From: JBBSOW01 sp038259365
GTDB lineage: Bacteria; Actinomycetota; Actinomycetes; Propionibacteriales; Propionibacteriaceae
Assembly (NCBI GenBank): GCA_038259365.1
Contig: JBBSOW010000102.1
Span: 1 to 10,935 of the forward strand
Direction of reading: 5' to 3'
DNA: 10,935 bases
Shown piece after piece: positions 1 through 6,826 of this stretch. The translations under genes were made by a program, and so were the position numbers. How positions within the stretch are numbered: the first letter of the stretch is position 1; each line of letters opens with the position of its first letter. The notes beneath the pieces were generated by a model, which saw only the letters and a list, made by a program, of their open reading frames with translations, did no database searches and was not told the DNA's origin.

Positions 1-96
1 CGTGGTGGCGGTGGCGCCGTCGGGACCAAGTCGGTCGACGAGCGCGCGGCGGGTCGGGTCGGCGAGCAAGACGAGTTGCTCGGCGGCGTCGCTCAC
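1..96 (-). CDS. ArsR-family transcriptional regulator, N-terminal fragment (runs off left edge)
   Basis: Only the first 32 codons are in the window. The start is a GTG at 96, and it overlaps the TGA of the upstream SRPBCC gene in a GTGA arrangement, so the two genes are probably translationally coupled. The visible residues include LLADPTRRALVDRL, the typical first helix of ArsR/SmtB winged-helix repressors that lie next to SRPBCC genes. From family knowledge it should be a dimeric DNA-binding repressor of its own operon; the inverted repeat at 574-601 is a plausible operator. The recognition helix and any effector site lie beyond the edge, so the signal it senses cannot be judged. Many ArsR members in this SRPBCC pairing lack metal-binding cysteines, but that is not visible here. 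Confidence 0.8.
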   Translation of the reverse strand, partial: MSDAAEQLVLLADPTRRALVDRLGPDGATATT

Positions 97-551
97 TCCT
101 GCCCGGTGATCCCGGATGCTTCGAGGTGCCGCTTGGCGGCGTCCAGTTCGGCTCGCCAACCGTCGGCGTTGTCGTCGAAGGACTCCCGACGCTTCGCCTC
201 GGGTACGTCGCCGGCGAGGAACCCGCTCTCCTTGACCCGGACGGTGGTCGACTCCTCGTCACCGTCGAGGAAGAACTCGACCAGGGTTTGCAGTGAGCCG
301 TCAGGGTCCATCTCGCCGGAAAGCCAGCGGAAGGCGACGTAATCGGGTTGCCGGGTTTCGACAATCTCCAGGCTGAACCTCCCACAACTGGCATCGACGA
401 CAACGACGATCGAGTCCCCTTGGCGGTCGATCTCGTGCGCCACCACCTCGCCCGCGTTGATCCACCAGCCCGGTTCGCTCACCAGCGTCCAGACGCGCTC
501 CATCGGCGCGTCGATGGTGATGTCTCGTTCGATGCTGTCTTGCACGGTCAT
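93..551 (-). CDS. SRPBCC family protein (AHSA1/START-like)
   Basis: This is a 152-residue protein of the usual length for the AHSA1 branch of the SRPBCC (START/Bet v1-like) fold. The opening strand IERDITIDAPMERVWTLVSEPGWW (given here only in outline: ITIDAP, then VWTLVSEP) is the family signature. A central IVETRQPDYVAFRW segment and a C-terminal amphipathic helix (WRAELDAAKRHLEA) complete the fold. The ATG at 551 is preceded by GAGGGG at a good distance. The protein is expected to be cytosolic and to bind a hydrophobic ligand in a deep cavity; no substrate can be named. It overlaps the following ArsR gene by 4 bases, a very common actinobacterial pair, so it is probably repressed by that regulator through the palindrome upstream. 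A chaperone-like role (Aha1) is less likely because the Aha1 N-terminal domain is absent. Confidence 0.85.
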   Translation of the reverse strand: MTVQDSIERDITIDAPMERVWTLVSEPGWWINAGEVVAHEIDRQGDSIVVVVDASCGRFSLEIVETRQPDYVAFRWLSGEMDPDGSLQTLVEFFLDGDEESTTVRVKESGFLAGDVPEAKRRESFDDNADGWRAELDAAKRHLEASGITGQE

Positions 552-573
552 AGCGTCCCCTCAGGTATGGAAT

Positions 574-601
574 AAATGTGCAACTTAAAAGTTGCGCATT
601 T
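574..601. promoter_or_regulatory. Inverted-repeat operator, probably for the ArsR/SRPBCC pair
   Basis: A near-perfect palindrome lies 23 bases upstream of the SRPBCC start codon. The core arms are TGTGCAACTT (577-586) and AAGTTGCGCA (589-598), separated by AA, with one mismatch. Three more paired bases (AAA at 574-576, TTT at 599-601) extend it to 28 bases. It is AT-richer than the surrounding DNA. On the minus strand a TTGACT hexamer (616-611) sits just upstream and could be a -35 element, which would put the palindrome over the -10 region, the right place for a repressor. Assignment to the ArsR protein is inferred from position and symmetry; it could also serve the divergent plus-strand gene at 731. 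Confidence 0.7.
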
Positions 602-730
602 GCCGAAGGGAGTCAATCACGCCATTCACGGGCTCATTCTCGTGTCACGCTGAGGTCCCGGGACCGATGAGTTCTCGTCCCCGCGCGGGTCCACACCGGT
701 ATGGAGCCGATTCAATGAACAGGAGTAGTG

Positions 731-1149
731 ATGGCTGACGATGTTGGCCCCCGCCTTGCGCACACGAGCGCGACCTCCTATTGGCCGACCTGGCGCGGCT
801 CGAGGATGGGCCCCTGGCGCCCTTGACTCACCTGAGCGCCCACGCCTACGACATTCGTGGCCCGCTGAACATCGGCACTGCGATCACTCCTGCCGCGGCC
901 CGACAAGTGCTCGATGAGATCACCCGCGGCAAGCATGCCGTTCCTGCGAGCCTGCTATCCGGACTCCACCTCGAGGCAGTCGACGCCGAGTGGAGGTCTG
1001 GCCAAGGCGAGCACGTCATCGGACCGGCTGGGGCTCTGCTCAGCGCCTTGAGTGGGCGCATATACGCCGTCGATCAGCTAAGCGGTGACGGTGCGGCCAC
1101 GCTCCGCAGCCGACTGCCGGCCCGGAAGCCGGACGCACTCCACACGTGA
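731..1149 (+). pseudogene. Degraded mycothiol-dependent maleylpyruvate isomerase-family gene (frameshift plus internal deletion)
   Basis: A good ribosome binding site (AGGAG at 721-725) precedes an ATG at 731 that encodes MADDVGPRLAH, after which the frame fails and stops at 826. The next frame, from about 763, continues the same protein as ERDLLLADLARLEDG; together these resemble the N-terminal helix of TIGR03083/DinB-like mycothiol-dependent enzymes, and one missing base near 763-766 would explain the shift. The sequence then jumps directly to AYDIRGPLNIG and, further on, to the GPAGALLSALSGR and GDGAATLRSRL blocks that end this family. The roughly 90-100 residues normally in between, with the conserved W-x2-x-D-x2-x-H metal-binding part, are absent. 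The remnant therefore cannot bind metal in the usual way. An alternative reading from TTG at 781 gives an open frame of 122 codons, so a small C-terminal domain protein cannot be fully excluded. Confidence 0.75.
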
Positions 1150-1356
1150 GCCGCTCGCTTCATCAGGCATCACGACCGGGACGGGATCTGCCGGACCAGT
1201 TCGCCGTCGACGACGTCAAGGCCGAGCACGGGCGATAAACCGAGACGGTTTCCGCTTCATCCACCAACAGACGACCCCGGCTGAGGCGCCCGGTCGGCGT
1301 GCCCAGACCGAAGAACTCATCCTCCGGCTCAGCCGAGGCCCGGCAGGTCGATAACG
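1150..1356. other. Intergenic stretch without a convincing gene
   Basis: Between the pseudogene stop and the VOC gene stop there is no recognisable protein. A 30-codon frame (1146-1238, plus) begins with a GTG overlapping the pseudogene stop as GTGA and ends LPDQFAVDDVKAEHGR; it has no family match that I recognise and no clear ribosome binding site. A longer plus-strand frame through 1354 is arginine-rich and looks like out-of-frame GC-rich DNA. The stretch may be further decayed sequence belonging to the neighbouring pseudogene. No terminator with a T-run is seen between these two converging genes. Confidence 0.4.
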
Positions 1357-1752
1357 CTAGTAGGTGGCGCCGGTCCGCCAGGGCATCTCCTGCAGGGTCC
1401 AGGTGTTGCGGTCGGGGTCGCTGAACGAGGCGTGCATAACGCCTCCGCCCACGTCAACGACGGCGTCCACCGACACGCCGCGGCCCACGAGTTCAGCGCG
1501 AACTGCGGCGATGTCGGCCACCACCAGGTGGAGACCGTTGATCGTCCCCGGGGCCATCTCGTCGTACGCGGGCAGGCCAGTGCCGACCCCAATCGAACAG
1601 CTCGATCCGGGCGGGGTCAGCTGCACCACCCGAACCCCGGGAGCTGGCCGCACGTCAACGTCGGCGACAAAGCCGAGTAGGTCGGTGTAGAAGTCCTTCG
1701 CCCGATCCACATCCGTAACGGGCAGCGGTATCAGCTCGAGTTTCATGTCCAT
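1357..1752 (-). CDS. VOC (glyoxalase/bleomycin resistance/dioxygenase) family protein
   Basis: This is a 131-residue protein with the two-module VOC layout. It opens with LELIPLPVTDVDRAKDFYTD, the usual first beta strand and helix. Next come VVQLTPPGSSCSIGVGTG and GLHLVVADIAAVRAEL, and it closes with FSDPDRNTWTLQEM, the typical last strand with a terminal glutamate. The PPGS-CSI block places it in a large actinobacterial and rhizobial VOC subfamily; this copy is somewhat short in the loop before the FSDPD motif. Family members are small cytosolic dimers, and some are metal-dependent lyases, isomerases or resistance proteins; the reaction here is unknown. The ATG at 1752 has a GGAA about nine bases upstream; an in-frame ATG two codons later is an alternative. 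It lies 70 bases behind the CDF gene on the same strand and might be the last gene of that run. Confidence 0.85.
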   Translation of the reverse strand: MDMKLELIPLPVTDVDRAKDFYTDLLGFVADVDVRPAPGVRVVQLTPPGSSCSIGVGTGLPAYDEMAPGTINGLHLVVADIAAVRAELVGRGVSVDAVVDVGGGVMHASFSDPDRNTWTLQEMPWRTGATY

Positions 1753-1788
1753 GTCGGTTCCATTCTCTGTTCCTTACCGTCTAGACCT

Positions 1789-1800
1789 CCGGCGCGCCGG
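1789..1800. repeat. Perfect 12-base palindrome CCGGCGCGCCGG
   Basis: The sequence lies between the CDF stop and the VOC start on the minus strand. It could form a short GC hairpin in the transcript, but it has no T-tract after it and the loop would be only four bases. It may affect transcription or message stability, or it may be a chance product of GC-rich DNA. Confidence 0.3.
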
Positions 1801-1822
1801 TGATTCTTCGGTTCAGGCCGTG

Positions 1823-2761
1823 TCAGTGGTGAGCGTGCTCGTGATCGGCGTGCTGGGGCGGTTCGAGCTGAAACGTGGAGTGTTCGACGCTGACGGGGAA
1901 GTGTTCGCCGACGCAGCGCTGGAGCGCGTCCAACATCTGGGGCGCGTGGCTGTCGGTAAAGCACTCGTCCTCGATGACGACGTGGGCGGTGATGATCGGC
2001 AGGCCGGTGCTGATGCGGCTGGCGTGCAGATCGTGGACCCCGACCACATGATCCACTTCGAGGATGTGCTCGCGAACCTCGTCCAGGTCCAGCCCCGGCG
2101 GGGTGCTCTCCAGCAGCACGCTGGCGGCCTCACGCAGGATCGTCACCGCGCGCGGCAGGATGAGCGCGGCGATCACGAGCCCCGCCACGGCGTCGGCCCG
2201 GTTCCATCCAGTGGTGGCGATGACGATGGCGCCGATGATCACCGCCACCGAGCCCAGCGCGTCGTTCACCACCTCCAAGAACGCGGCCCGCAGGTTCAGG
2301 TTCGCATTCCTCCCCGAGACCAGCACCAGGATGGAGGCGATGTTCCCCACGAGCCCGACGATGCCGAAGAGCAACAACCACTGCGGCCGCACGTCGGGCG
2401 GATCGAACAACCGGGTGACGCCTTCGATGATGGCGTAGAGCCCGACGGCCAGCAGGATCGCCGACTGGGCCAGCGCCGCCAGCACCTCCGAGCGCAGATA
2501 GCCCCAGGTGCGGCGCGGGGTGGGCGGCTTCAGGCTCAGGGTCGCCGCGATGAGGGCGACCGTGAGCCCGCCGACGTCGGTGAGCATGTGGGCGGCATCG
2601 ACGAGCAGCGCCAGGCTGCCCGTGATCACGGCGCCGATCACCTCGACGATCAGGATCGCGGCCGTGATCGCCAACGCGACGCCCAGCCGAACGCGGGTGG
2701 AGCCGGCCGCGTGATTGTGACCGGCTGGATTGTGGCTGCCGGAATGCTCGATCACGATCAA
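1823..2761 (-). CDS. Cation diffusion facilitator (CDF/CzcD-ZitB type) metal efflux transporter
   Basis: This 312-residue inner-membrane protein has six predicted helices (about 25-46, 50-75, 95-115, 128-148, 160-182 and 188-206) and a cytosolic C-terminal domain. It exports divalent cations, most often Zn2+ and sometimes Co2+, Cd2+ or Ni2+, in exchange for protons. The transport site in helix 2 is DAAHMLTD (H58, D62). In helix 5 it is EVVNDALGS (E163, D167), where zinc transporters usually have His-x3-Asp; a Glu at this position is, from memory, also found in other actinobacterial members. Histidine clusters lie at the N-terminus (H6, H10, H15, H17) and at the extreme C-terminus (HADHEHAHH), probably for metal capture. 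The frame opens with TTG at 2761, which overlaps the GH15 stop as TTGA; a GTG two codons in (2755) has better spacing from GGCGG and may be the true start. It is probably co-transcribed with the GH15 gene. Confidence 0.9.
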   Translation of the reverse strand: MIVIEHSGSHNPAGHNHAAGSTRVRLGVALAITAAILIVEVIGAVITGSLALLVDAAHMLTDVGGLTVALIAATLSLKPPTPRRTWGYLRSEVLAALAQSAILLAVGLYAIIEGVTRLFDPPDVRPQWLLLFGIVGLVGNIASILVLVSGRNANLNLRAAFLEVVNDALGSVAVIIGAIVIATTGWNRADAVAGLVIAALILPRAVTILREAASVLLESTPPGLDLDEVREHILEVDHVVGVHDLHASRISTGLPIITAHVVIEDECFTDSHAPQMLDALQRCVGEHFPVSVEHSTFQLEPPQHADHEHAHH

Positions 2762-4566
2762 TCAACCGCCGAATCTTGATGCCCCGTGTCCGCCGCGGCC
2801 AGATCACAGGCGGCCATGACGAGCGCGAGGTGGGAGAACGCCTGTGGCATGTTGCCCAGCTGACGCTTATCGTGCGGGTCGTACTCCTCGCTCATCAGGC
2901 TGACGTCGTTGGCCAGCCCGACGAGCCGATCCATCAGCGTGCGGGCATCCTCGACGCGGCCGAGTTCGGCGTAGGCGCTGACGAGCCAGAACGCGCAGGC
3001 GAGGAAGGGGGATTCGTCGCCGCTGAGCCCGTCGACCTTGCTGGTCGTGCGGTAGCGCAGCACGAGGCCGTCGCGCAGCAGATCGGATTCGACGGCCTCG
3101 ACGGTCTTGACGAACCGCTCGTCGTCGGCGGGAAGGAATCCCAGCGAGGGGATCACCAGCAGCGAAGCGTCCACCTCGTCGGTCTCGTAGTGTTGGGTGA
3201 AGCAGCCGCGGCCTTTGCTGACGCCCTTCTCCAGCACCTCCGCGCGGACCTTCTCGCGAATGTCGGCCCAGCGATCCCGGGGCCCGGAAAAGCCGTGGGC
3301 GTCGACCGCCCTCACCGCGCGGTCCAGGGCGGCCCAGACCATGACCCGAGAATGGGTGAAATGCTGCTTGGGACCGCGGATCTCCCACAGGCCGTGGTCC
3401 GGCCGGGTCCAGTTCTCGCACAGGTTGTTCACCAGCGCGCGTTGCAAGGCCCACGACTCGTCGGACTCGCCGAACCCGGTCTCGCGGACCATCGCGAGGG
3501 CGCACATCACCTCACCCAGGACGTCGGTCTGCAGTTGGCCGACCGCACCATTGCCGATGCGCACGGGGGTGGAGTTCTCATAACCCGGCAGGTGATCCAG
3601 GGTGCGCTCCAACAGATCCCGGCCGCCGTTGATCGTGTACATGATCTGCAGATCGGCGGGGTCGCCGGCGACGGCACGGACCAGCCAGTCGCGCCAGCTC
3701 AGCGCCGCCTCGGCGAACCCGGACCGGATGAGCGCCTCCAGCGTGAGCGCGGAATCGCGCAGCCAGCAGTAGCGGTAATCCCAGTTACGCTCCCCGCCGA
3801 TCTCCTCTGGCAGCGAACATGTCGGGGCGGCGACGATGCCACCGAACTCCTTGTGCGTGAGCCCGCGCAACGTGATGAGTGAGCGCTCCACGATCTCGTC
3901 GTAGTCACCGCAGTAGGCGTTCTGCCCCACCCAATCGCGCATGTTCTGCTCGCTGAGGTGGATGCGGGAGCGGATGTCTACGGGCCCCGGGATCGGATCG
4001 CTGGCGGAGCTGTAGGTGAGCTCGAACGTCAACACCTCACCCGCGGAGACGTCGAACTTGTCGGTGTGCTGCCCGTCCTGGGGAGTGGGGAGACGAGGTC
4101 CGCGCAGGGCCAGCATGTCCGGCCCAGCGACAGCGAGGATGAGCTCTTCGCAGCCGTAATCGCTGTGGTCGGGGCGGCGGTGTACCCATGGTTTGATCCT
4201 GCCGTAGCCGAACCGAACGGTGAACAGGTGCTCCAAGGTGAGCGTGCCCGAGACGCCTTCGATGCGCCGGACGATATCGGTGCGGGCGTCGGCCGTGGGC
4301 ATGGCATCGGTAACGCGCACGGTTCCCCGCGGCCCCGTGTGGGTCGTGATGAGCGTGAGCGTCCCTGCCCGATACTCTCGGGTGGTCTCGACGTCCTCCG
4401 CGGGCGAGATCGCCCACCGGCCGTTGGTGTGATCGCCCAGCAAGGCCGCGAAGCAGGCGGCCGAATCGAAATTGGGCAGACACAGCCAGTCGATGGAACC
4501 GTCGCGGCTCACCAGAGCGCCGGTCTTGAGGTCGCCGATAAACGCGTAGTCTTCGATGAGGGTCAC
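2758..4566 (-). CDS. Glycoside hydrolase family 15 protein (glucoamylase/trehalase-like)
   Basis: The protein has 602 residues, the usual length for bacterial GH15 proteins without signal peptide or carbohydrate-binding module. Residues 1-200 form the N-terminal beta-sandwich domain and begin with IEDYAFIGDLKTGALVSRDG and WLCLPNFDS, hallmarks of the trehalase/glucoamylase-like branch. Residues 220-590 form the (alpha/alpha)6 barrel, with NWDYRYCWLRDSA (261-273), GNGAVGQLQTDVLGE (338-352), LWEIRG (E395, likely general acid) and LMSEEYDP (E560 or E561, likely base), then GNMPQAFSHL. It should invert the anomeric centre while hydrolysing alpha-glucosidic bonds in the cytosol; actinobacterial relatives include trehalases, so trehalose, maltodextrin or a glucosylated metabolite are all possible. 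Translation starts at GTG 4566 with a weak ribosome site, 46 bases after the ATP-grasp stop. It overlaps the CDF gene by 4 bases. Confidence 0.88.
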   Translation of the reverse strand: MTLIEDYAFIGDLKTGALVSRDGSIDWLCLPNFDSAACFAALLGDHTNGRWAISPAEDVETTREYRAGTLTLITTHTGPRGTVRVTDAMPTADARTDIVRRIEGVSGTLTLEHLFTVRFGYGRIKPWVHRRPDHSDYGCEELILAVAGPDMLALRGPRLPTPQDGQHTDKFDVSAGEVLTFELTYSSASDPIPGPVDIRSRIHLSEQNMRDWVGQNAYCGDYDEIVERSLITLRGLTHKEFGGIVAAPTCSLPEEIGGERNWDYRYCWLRDSALTLEALIRSGFAEAALSWRDWLVRAVAGDPADLQIMYTINGGRDLLERTLDHLPGYENSTPVRIGNGAVGQLQTDVLGEVMCALAMVRETGFGESDESWALQRALVNNLCENWTRPDHGLWEIRGPKQHFTHSRVMVWAALDRAVRAVDAHGFSGPRDRWADIREKVRAEVLEKGVSKGRGCFTQHYETDEVDASLLVIPSLGFLPADDERFVKTVEAVESDLLRDGLVLRYRTTSKVDGLSGDESPFLACAFWLVSAYAELGRVEDARTLMDRLVGLANDVSLMSEEYDPHDKRQLGNMPQAFSHLALVMAACDLAAADTGHQDSAVD

Positions 4567-4612
4567 GAGCCCAGCCTATTCGCCAGGATGGCCGTAGTTC
4601 GACAGCAGTTGC

Positions 4613-5860
4613 TTAGGCGGCGTTGTCGTTGGCCCACATGCCCAGCAGCCCGCGGAAGTGAGCCGCGAACTGCTCCTGCTCGTGCTCGGGATAGGTGCCG
4701 CGCACGGTCTCGAGGATGAGGTCATCGAAGCTCTTGCTCGTGACCCATTCGTGCACGGCCTCGGGCAGGTGCTTGAGCCGCTTGTCGCAGAAATCCCAGT
4801 AGTGGTCGGTGTCGAAGTGCGCGTCGGCGAGCCCGCGGTAGGCGGCCAGCTTCTCGTGATAGCTCATCGACTCGTCGTCGGCGATGCGGAAGTACTCCGC
4901 CGTCTGCAGATCGACCGGCGCCTTCCGGTTGGTGACGGCGCTGAACACCGACCAGCGGACCAGGGCGGTCATCGCCCACGGGAAGTAGTAGTGCAGCGAG
5001 GTGAGGGCGACGTCGGGGCAGGCGTTGGCGTAGTCGATCGGGTAGACCTCTTCCCCGGCCACGAGCATCTCCGCGGAGTTGAACTCCCAGGAGAAGAAGG
5101 CGTTGACGAGCTTGGAGATCGTCACCGTCTCGTGGCCGGCGGATTTGTTGAGGAACGAGTGGTTGACCGCGTACCGATTGTGCATGGGCTCGTCGGGGCG
5201 GAAATCCATCACCATGGTCTCGGCGCCGATCGACAGCGCGCGGGCGAACTTCTCGTACTCGACGGTGGCCTGCAGGTGCATCAGCATCTCGCCGGACTCG
5301 TCGTAGGAGCGGTGCAGATCCTCGACGTTGTTGACGCGAGAAACTCCGCGCCAGCCGCCGCCGTCGAAGGGCTTCATGTACAGCGGGTATCCGACGTCGG
5401 CGGCGATCGCGTCCAGGTCGAACTCGCGGTTGTACTTCGAGGAGGTGTAGGCCCAGCGGGTGTTGTCGAGGGGGTTCTTGTACGGGACGAGGACGGTCTT
5501 GGGCACCTTGAGGCCGAGGCGCAGCATGGCGCAGTAGGCGCTGTGCTTCTCCATGGACTGGAAGGTGAAGGGGCTGTTGAGCAGGTAGGTGTCGTTCACC
5601 AGCGCGGCCTTTTTCAGGTACTCGCGGGGGTGGTAATACCAGTAGCCCAATCGGTCGATGATGAGATCGCTGCGGACGGGGTCGGTGAGGTCGAAGGGCT
5701 CGATCGTGAGCCGCTCCGAGGAGACCGTGTGCTTGGTGCCGCCGTGCTTGAGGGGCCCCACCAGCTGGAGGATGTGCTCAAACGCCTGCGGCCAATCCTC
5801 CTCGGCCCCCAGCAGCAGGCCGATCAGATGGTGGTTCTCGCCTTTGGAAAAGATGCCCAT
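4613..5860 (-). CDS. RimK/glutathione synthetase-like ATP-grasp ligase
   Basis: This is a 415-residue cytosolic protein. The start at ATG 5860 is fixed by a strong GGAGG eight bases upstream. Residues 1-90 are a pre-ATP-grasp domain (YWYYHPREYLKK at 73-84). The ATP-grasp proper covers about 95-330. K163 in YPLYMKPFDGGGWRGVSRV is the nucleotide-binding lysine followed by the glycine-rich loop. E259 (FFSWEFN), D276 and N279 (YPIDYANACPD) are the likely magnesium ligands. The C-terminal tail (330-415) is helical. The fold activates a carboxylate as acyl-phosphate and joins it to an amine or thiol. This branch is usually annotated only as an ATP-grasp or RimK-domain protein, with no substrate known to me. 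It lies 50 bases behind the alpha/beta hydrolase gene and 46 bases before GH15, so it is probably in one operon. The association with hydrolases fits the proposed ATP-grasp amidoligase systems for peptide-like metabolites. Confidence 0.85.
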   Translation of the reverse strand: MGIFSKGENHHLIGLLLGAEEDWPQAFEHILQLVGPLKHGGTKHTVSSERLTIEPFDLTDPVRSDLIIDRLGYWYYHPREYLKKAALVNDTYLLNSPFTFQSMEKHSAYCAMLRLGLKVPKTVLVPYKNPLDNTRWAYTSSKYNREFDLDAIAADVGYPLYMKPFDGGGWRGVSRVNNVEDLHRSYDESGEMLMHLQATVEYEKFARALSIGAETMVMDFRPDEPMHNRYAVNHSFLNKSAGHETVTISKLVNAFFSWEFNSAEMLVAGEEVYPIDYANACPDVALTSLHYYFPWAMTALVRWSVFSAVTNRKAPVDLQTAEYFRIADDESMSYHEKLAAYRGLADAHFDTDHYWDFCDKRLKHLPEAVHEWVTSKSFDDLILETVRGTYPEHEQEQFAAHFRGLLGMWANDNAA

Positions 5861-5910
5861 TCCGAAGTCCTCCGCTAGATGTCGTGGCTCGAGCCCTGAT
5901 GCAGATCCTC

Positions 5911-6657
5911 TTAGCAGAATCTTGGCAGATGGTGCGCGATCTGTTTTGCCCACCATGGCCAATCGTGGGCCGAGTCGTGGCCCCAGACGTCGAGTTCGAC
6001 GGGGATGCCGCGCTCGCCGAGCGCGTCCGCGAACAGCTTGGCCTGCGGCAGGGACTGGGTGGGGTGCACCTCCCAGGCCCCCTCCCCGACGGTCAGCAGC
6101 AGGTTGGCGTTGGCGCGCAGCCACTCCAGGTGGTCCCCGTGCAGGTTGGGCACGTAGTCCAGCGGGTTGGCGAAGTAAGAGGCTTCGCCGCGCTCGCCCC
6201 AGGCGTGCCAGGTGGAGGGGTCGTAGTTGCCGGACTGGCAGATGGCGACGGGGAACAGGTCCGCCCGGGTGAGGGTGAACTGGGCCGCGTGGTAGGCCCC
6301 AAGGGAGCAACCGGTGACGATCGCGTTCGTCGCCCCATCGGTGTCCTGGCCGATGAACTCACACACCGGCCCGGTGATCCACTCGGTAAAGAAGGCGTGG
6401 CGACGGGCGCGTTCCTCCAGCTCGATGCTGCGATCGGCCCACGAGAACTGATCGAAGGAATCGACGCAGTACAGCTTGACCCGCCCGGCGTCGATGAGCG
6501 GGGTCAGTGCCTCTACCATGCCGTTGTTCTCGTAGTCCCACGCCCGGCCCTGCTCGCTGGGGAAGACCACGACCGGCCGGCCCCAGTGGCCGTAGCGAAT
6601 GACGACTCCGCGGTGATCCAGCCCCGGGGCAGCTAGCTCAACCTGTACCCGTTCCAT
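5911..6657 (-). CDS. Serine alpha/beta hydrolase (putative esterase, COG4947-like)
   Basis: The protein has 248 residues from the ATG at 6657; an ATG four codons upstream (6669) is an alternative, and neither has a strong ribosome site. It starts directly with the fold: RYGHWGRPVVVFPSEQGRAW (21-40), then GMVEALTPLIDAG and LYCVDSFD. The nucleophile is S118 in VTGCSLGAYHAA, followed by FPVAICQSGNYD. H231 in AHDWPWW is the likely catalytic histidine; E192 or D223 could be the acid. There is no signal peptide, so it should be cytosolic. Relatives are annotated as esterases and often sit beside ATP-grasp ligase genes, as here (50-base gap). Together they suggest that the hydrolase acts on the ligase product or supplies its substrate. 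The substrate is unknown. Confidence 0.85.
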   Translation of the reverse strand: MERVQVELAAPGLDHRGVVIRYGHWGRPVVVFPSEQGRAWDYENNGMVEALTPLIDAGRVKLYCVDSFDQFSWADRSIELEERARRHAFFTEWITGPVCEFIGQDTDGATNAIVTGCSLGAYHAAQFTLTRADLFPVAICQSGNYDPSTWHAWGERGEASYFANPLDYVPNLHGDHLEWLRANANLLLTVGEGAWEVHPTQSLPQAKLFADALGERGIPVELDVWGHDSAHDWPWWAKQIAHHLPRFC

Positions 6658-6826
6658 GCCCCACATCATGGCGCGGTTCTGCGCTGGCGTCGAGGAGTCT
6701 CGTGGATCGGGCGGCCCAGCGGTTACCCCGCGCAAACCGCCGGACCAGCGTCGACACCCTTTCCCCGCGCCGGGACCCAGAATTCGGTGCCGACGTCGAT
6801 GGGGCCCGCAGCCACGAAAGCTGAGG

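Noticed and set aside
1745..2779. 344-codon plus-strand frame opposite the CDF gene
   Set aside because: It is rich in Asp, Gly, Gln and Arg, has no domain signature, and lies exactly antisense to a clear transporter; long antisense frames are normal in GC-rich DNA.
2776..3882. 368-codon plus-strand frame opposite GH15
   Set aside because: No recognisable motif, and the minus strand has a full-length GH15 protein with catalytic residues.
4658..5878. 406-codon plus-strand frame opposite the ATP-grasp gene
   Set aside because: Valine/glycine-rich shadow frame of a gene with strong ribosome site and family motifs.
5861..6310. Upstream extension of the ATP-grasp reading frame by 150 codons
   Set aside because: The extension is Arg/Pro/Ala-rich, overlaps the esterase gene in another frame, and the GGAGG site fixes the start at 5860.
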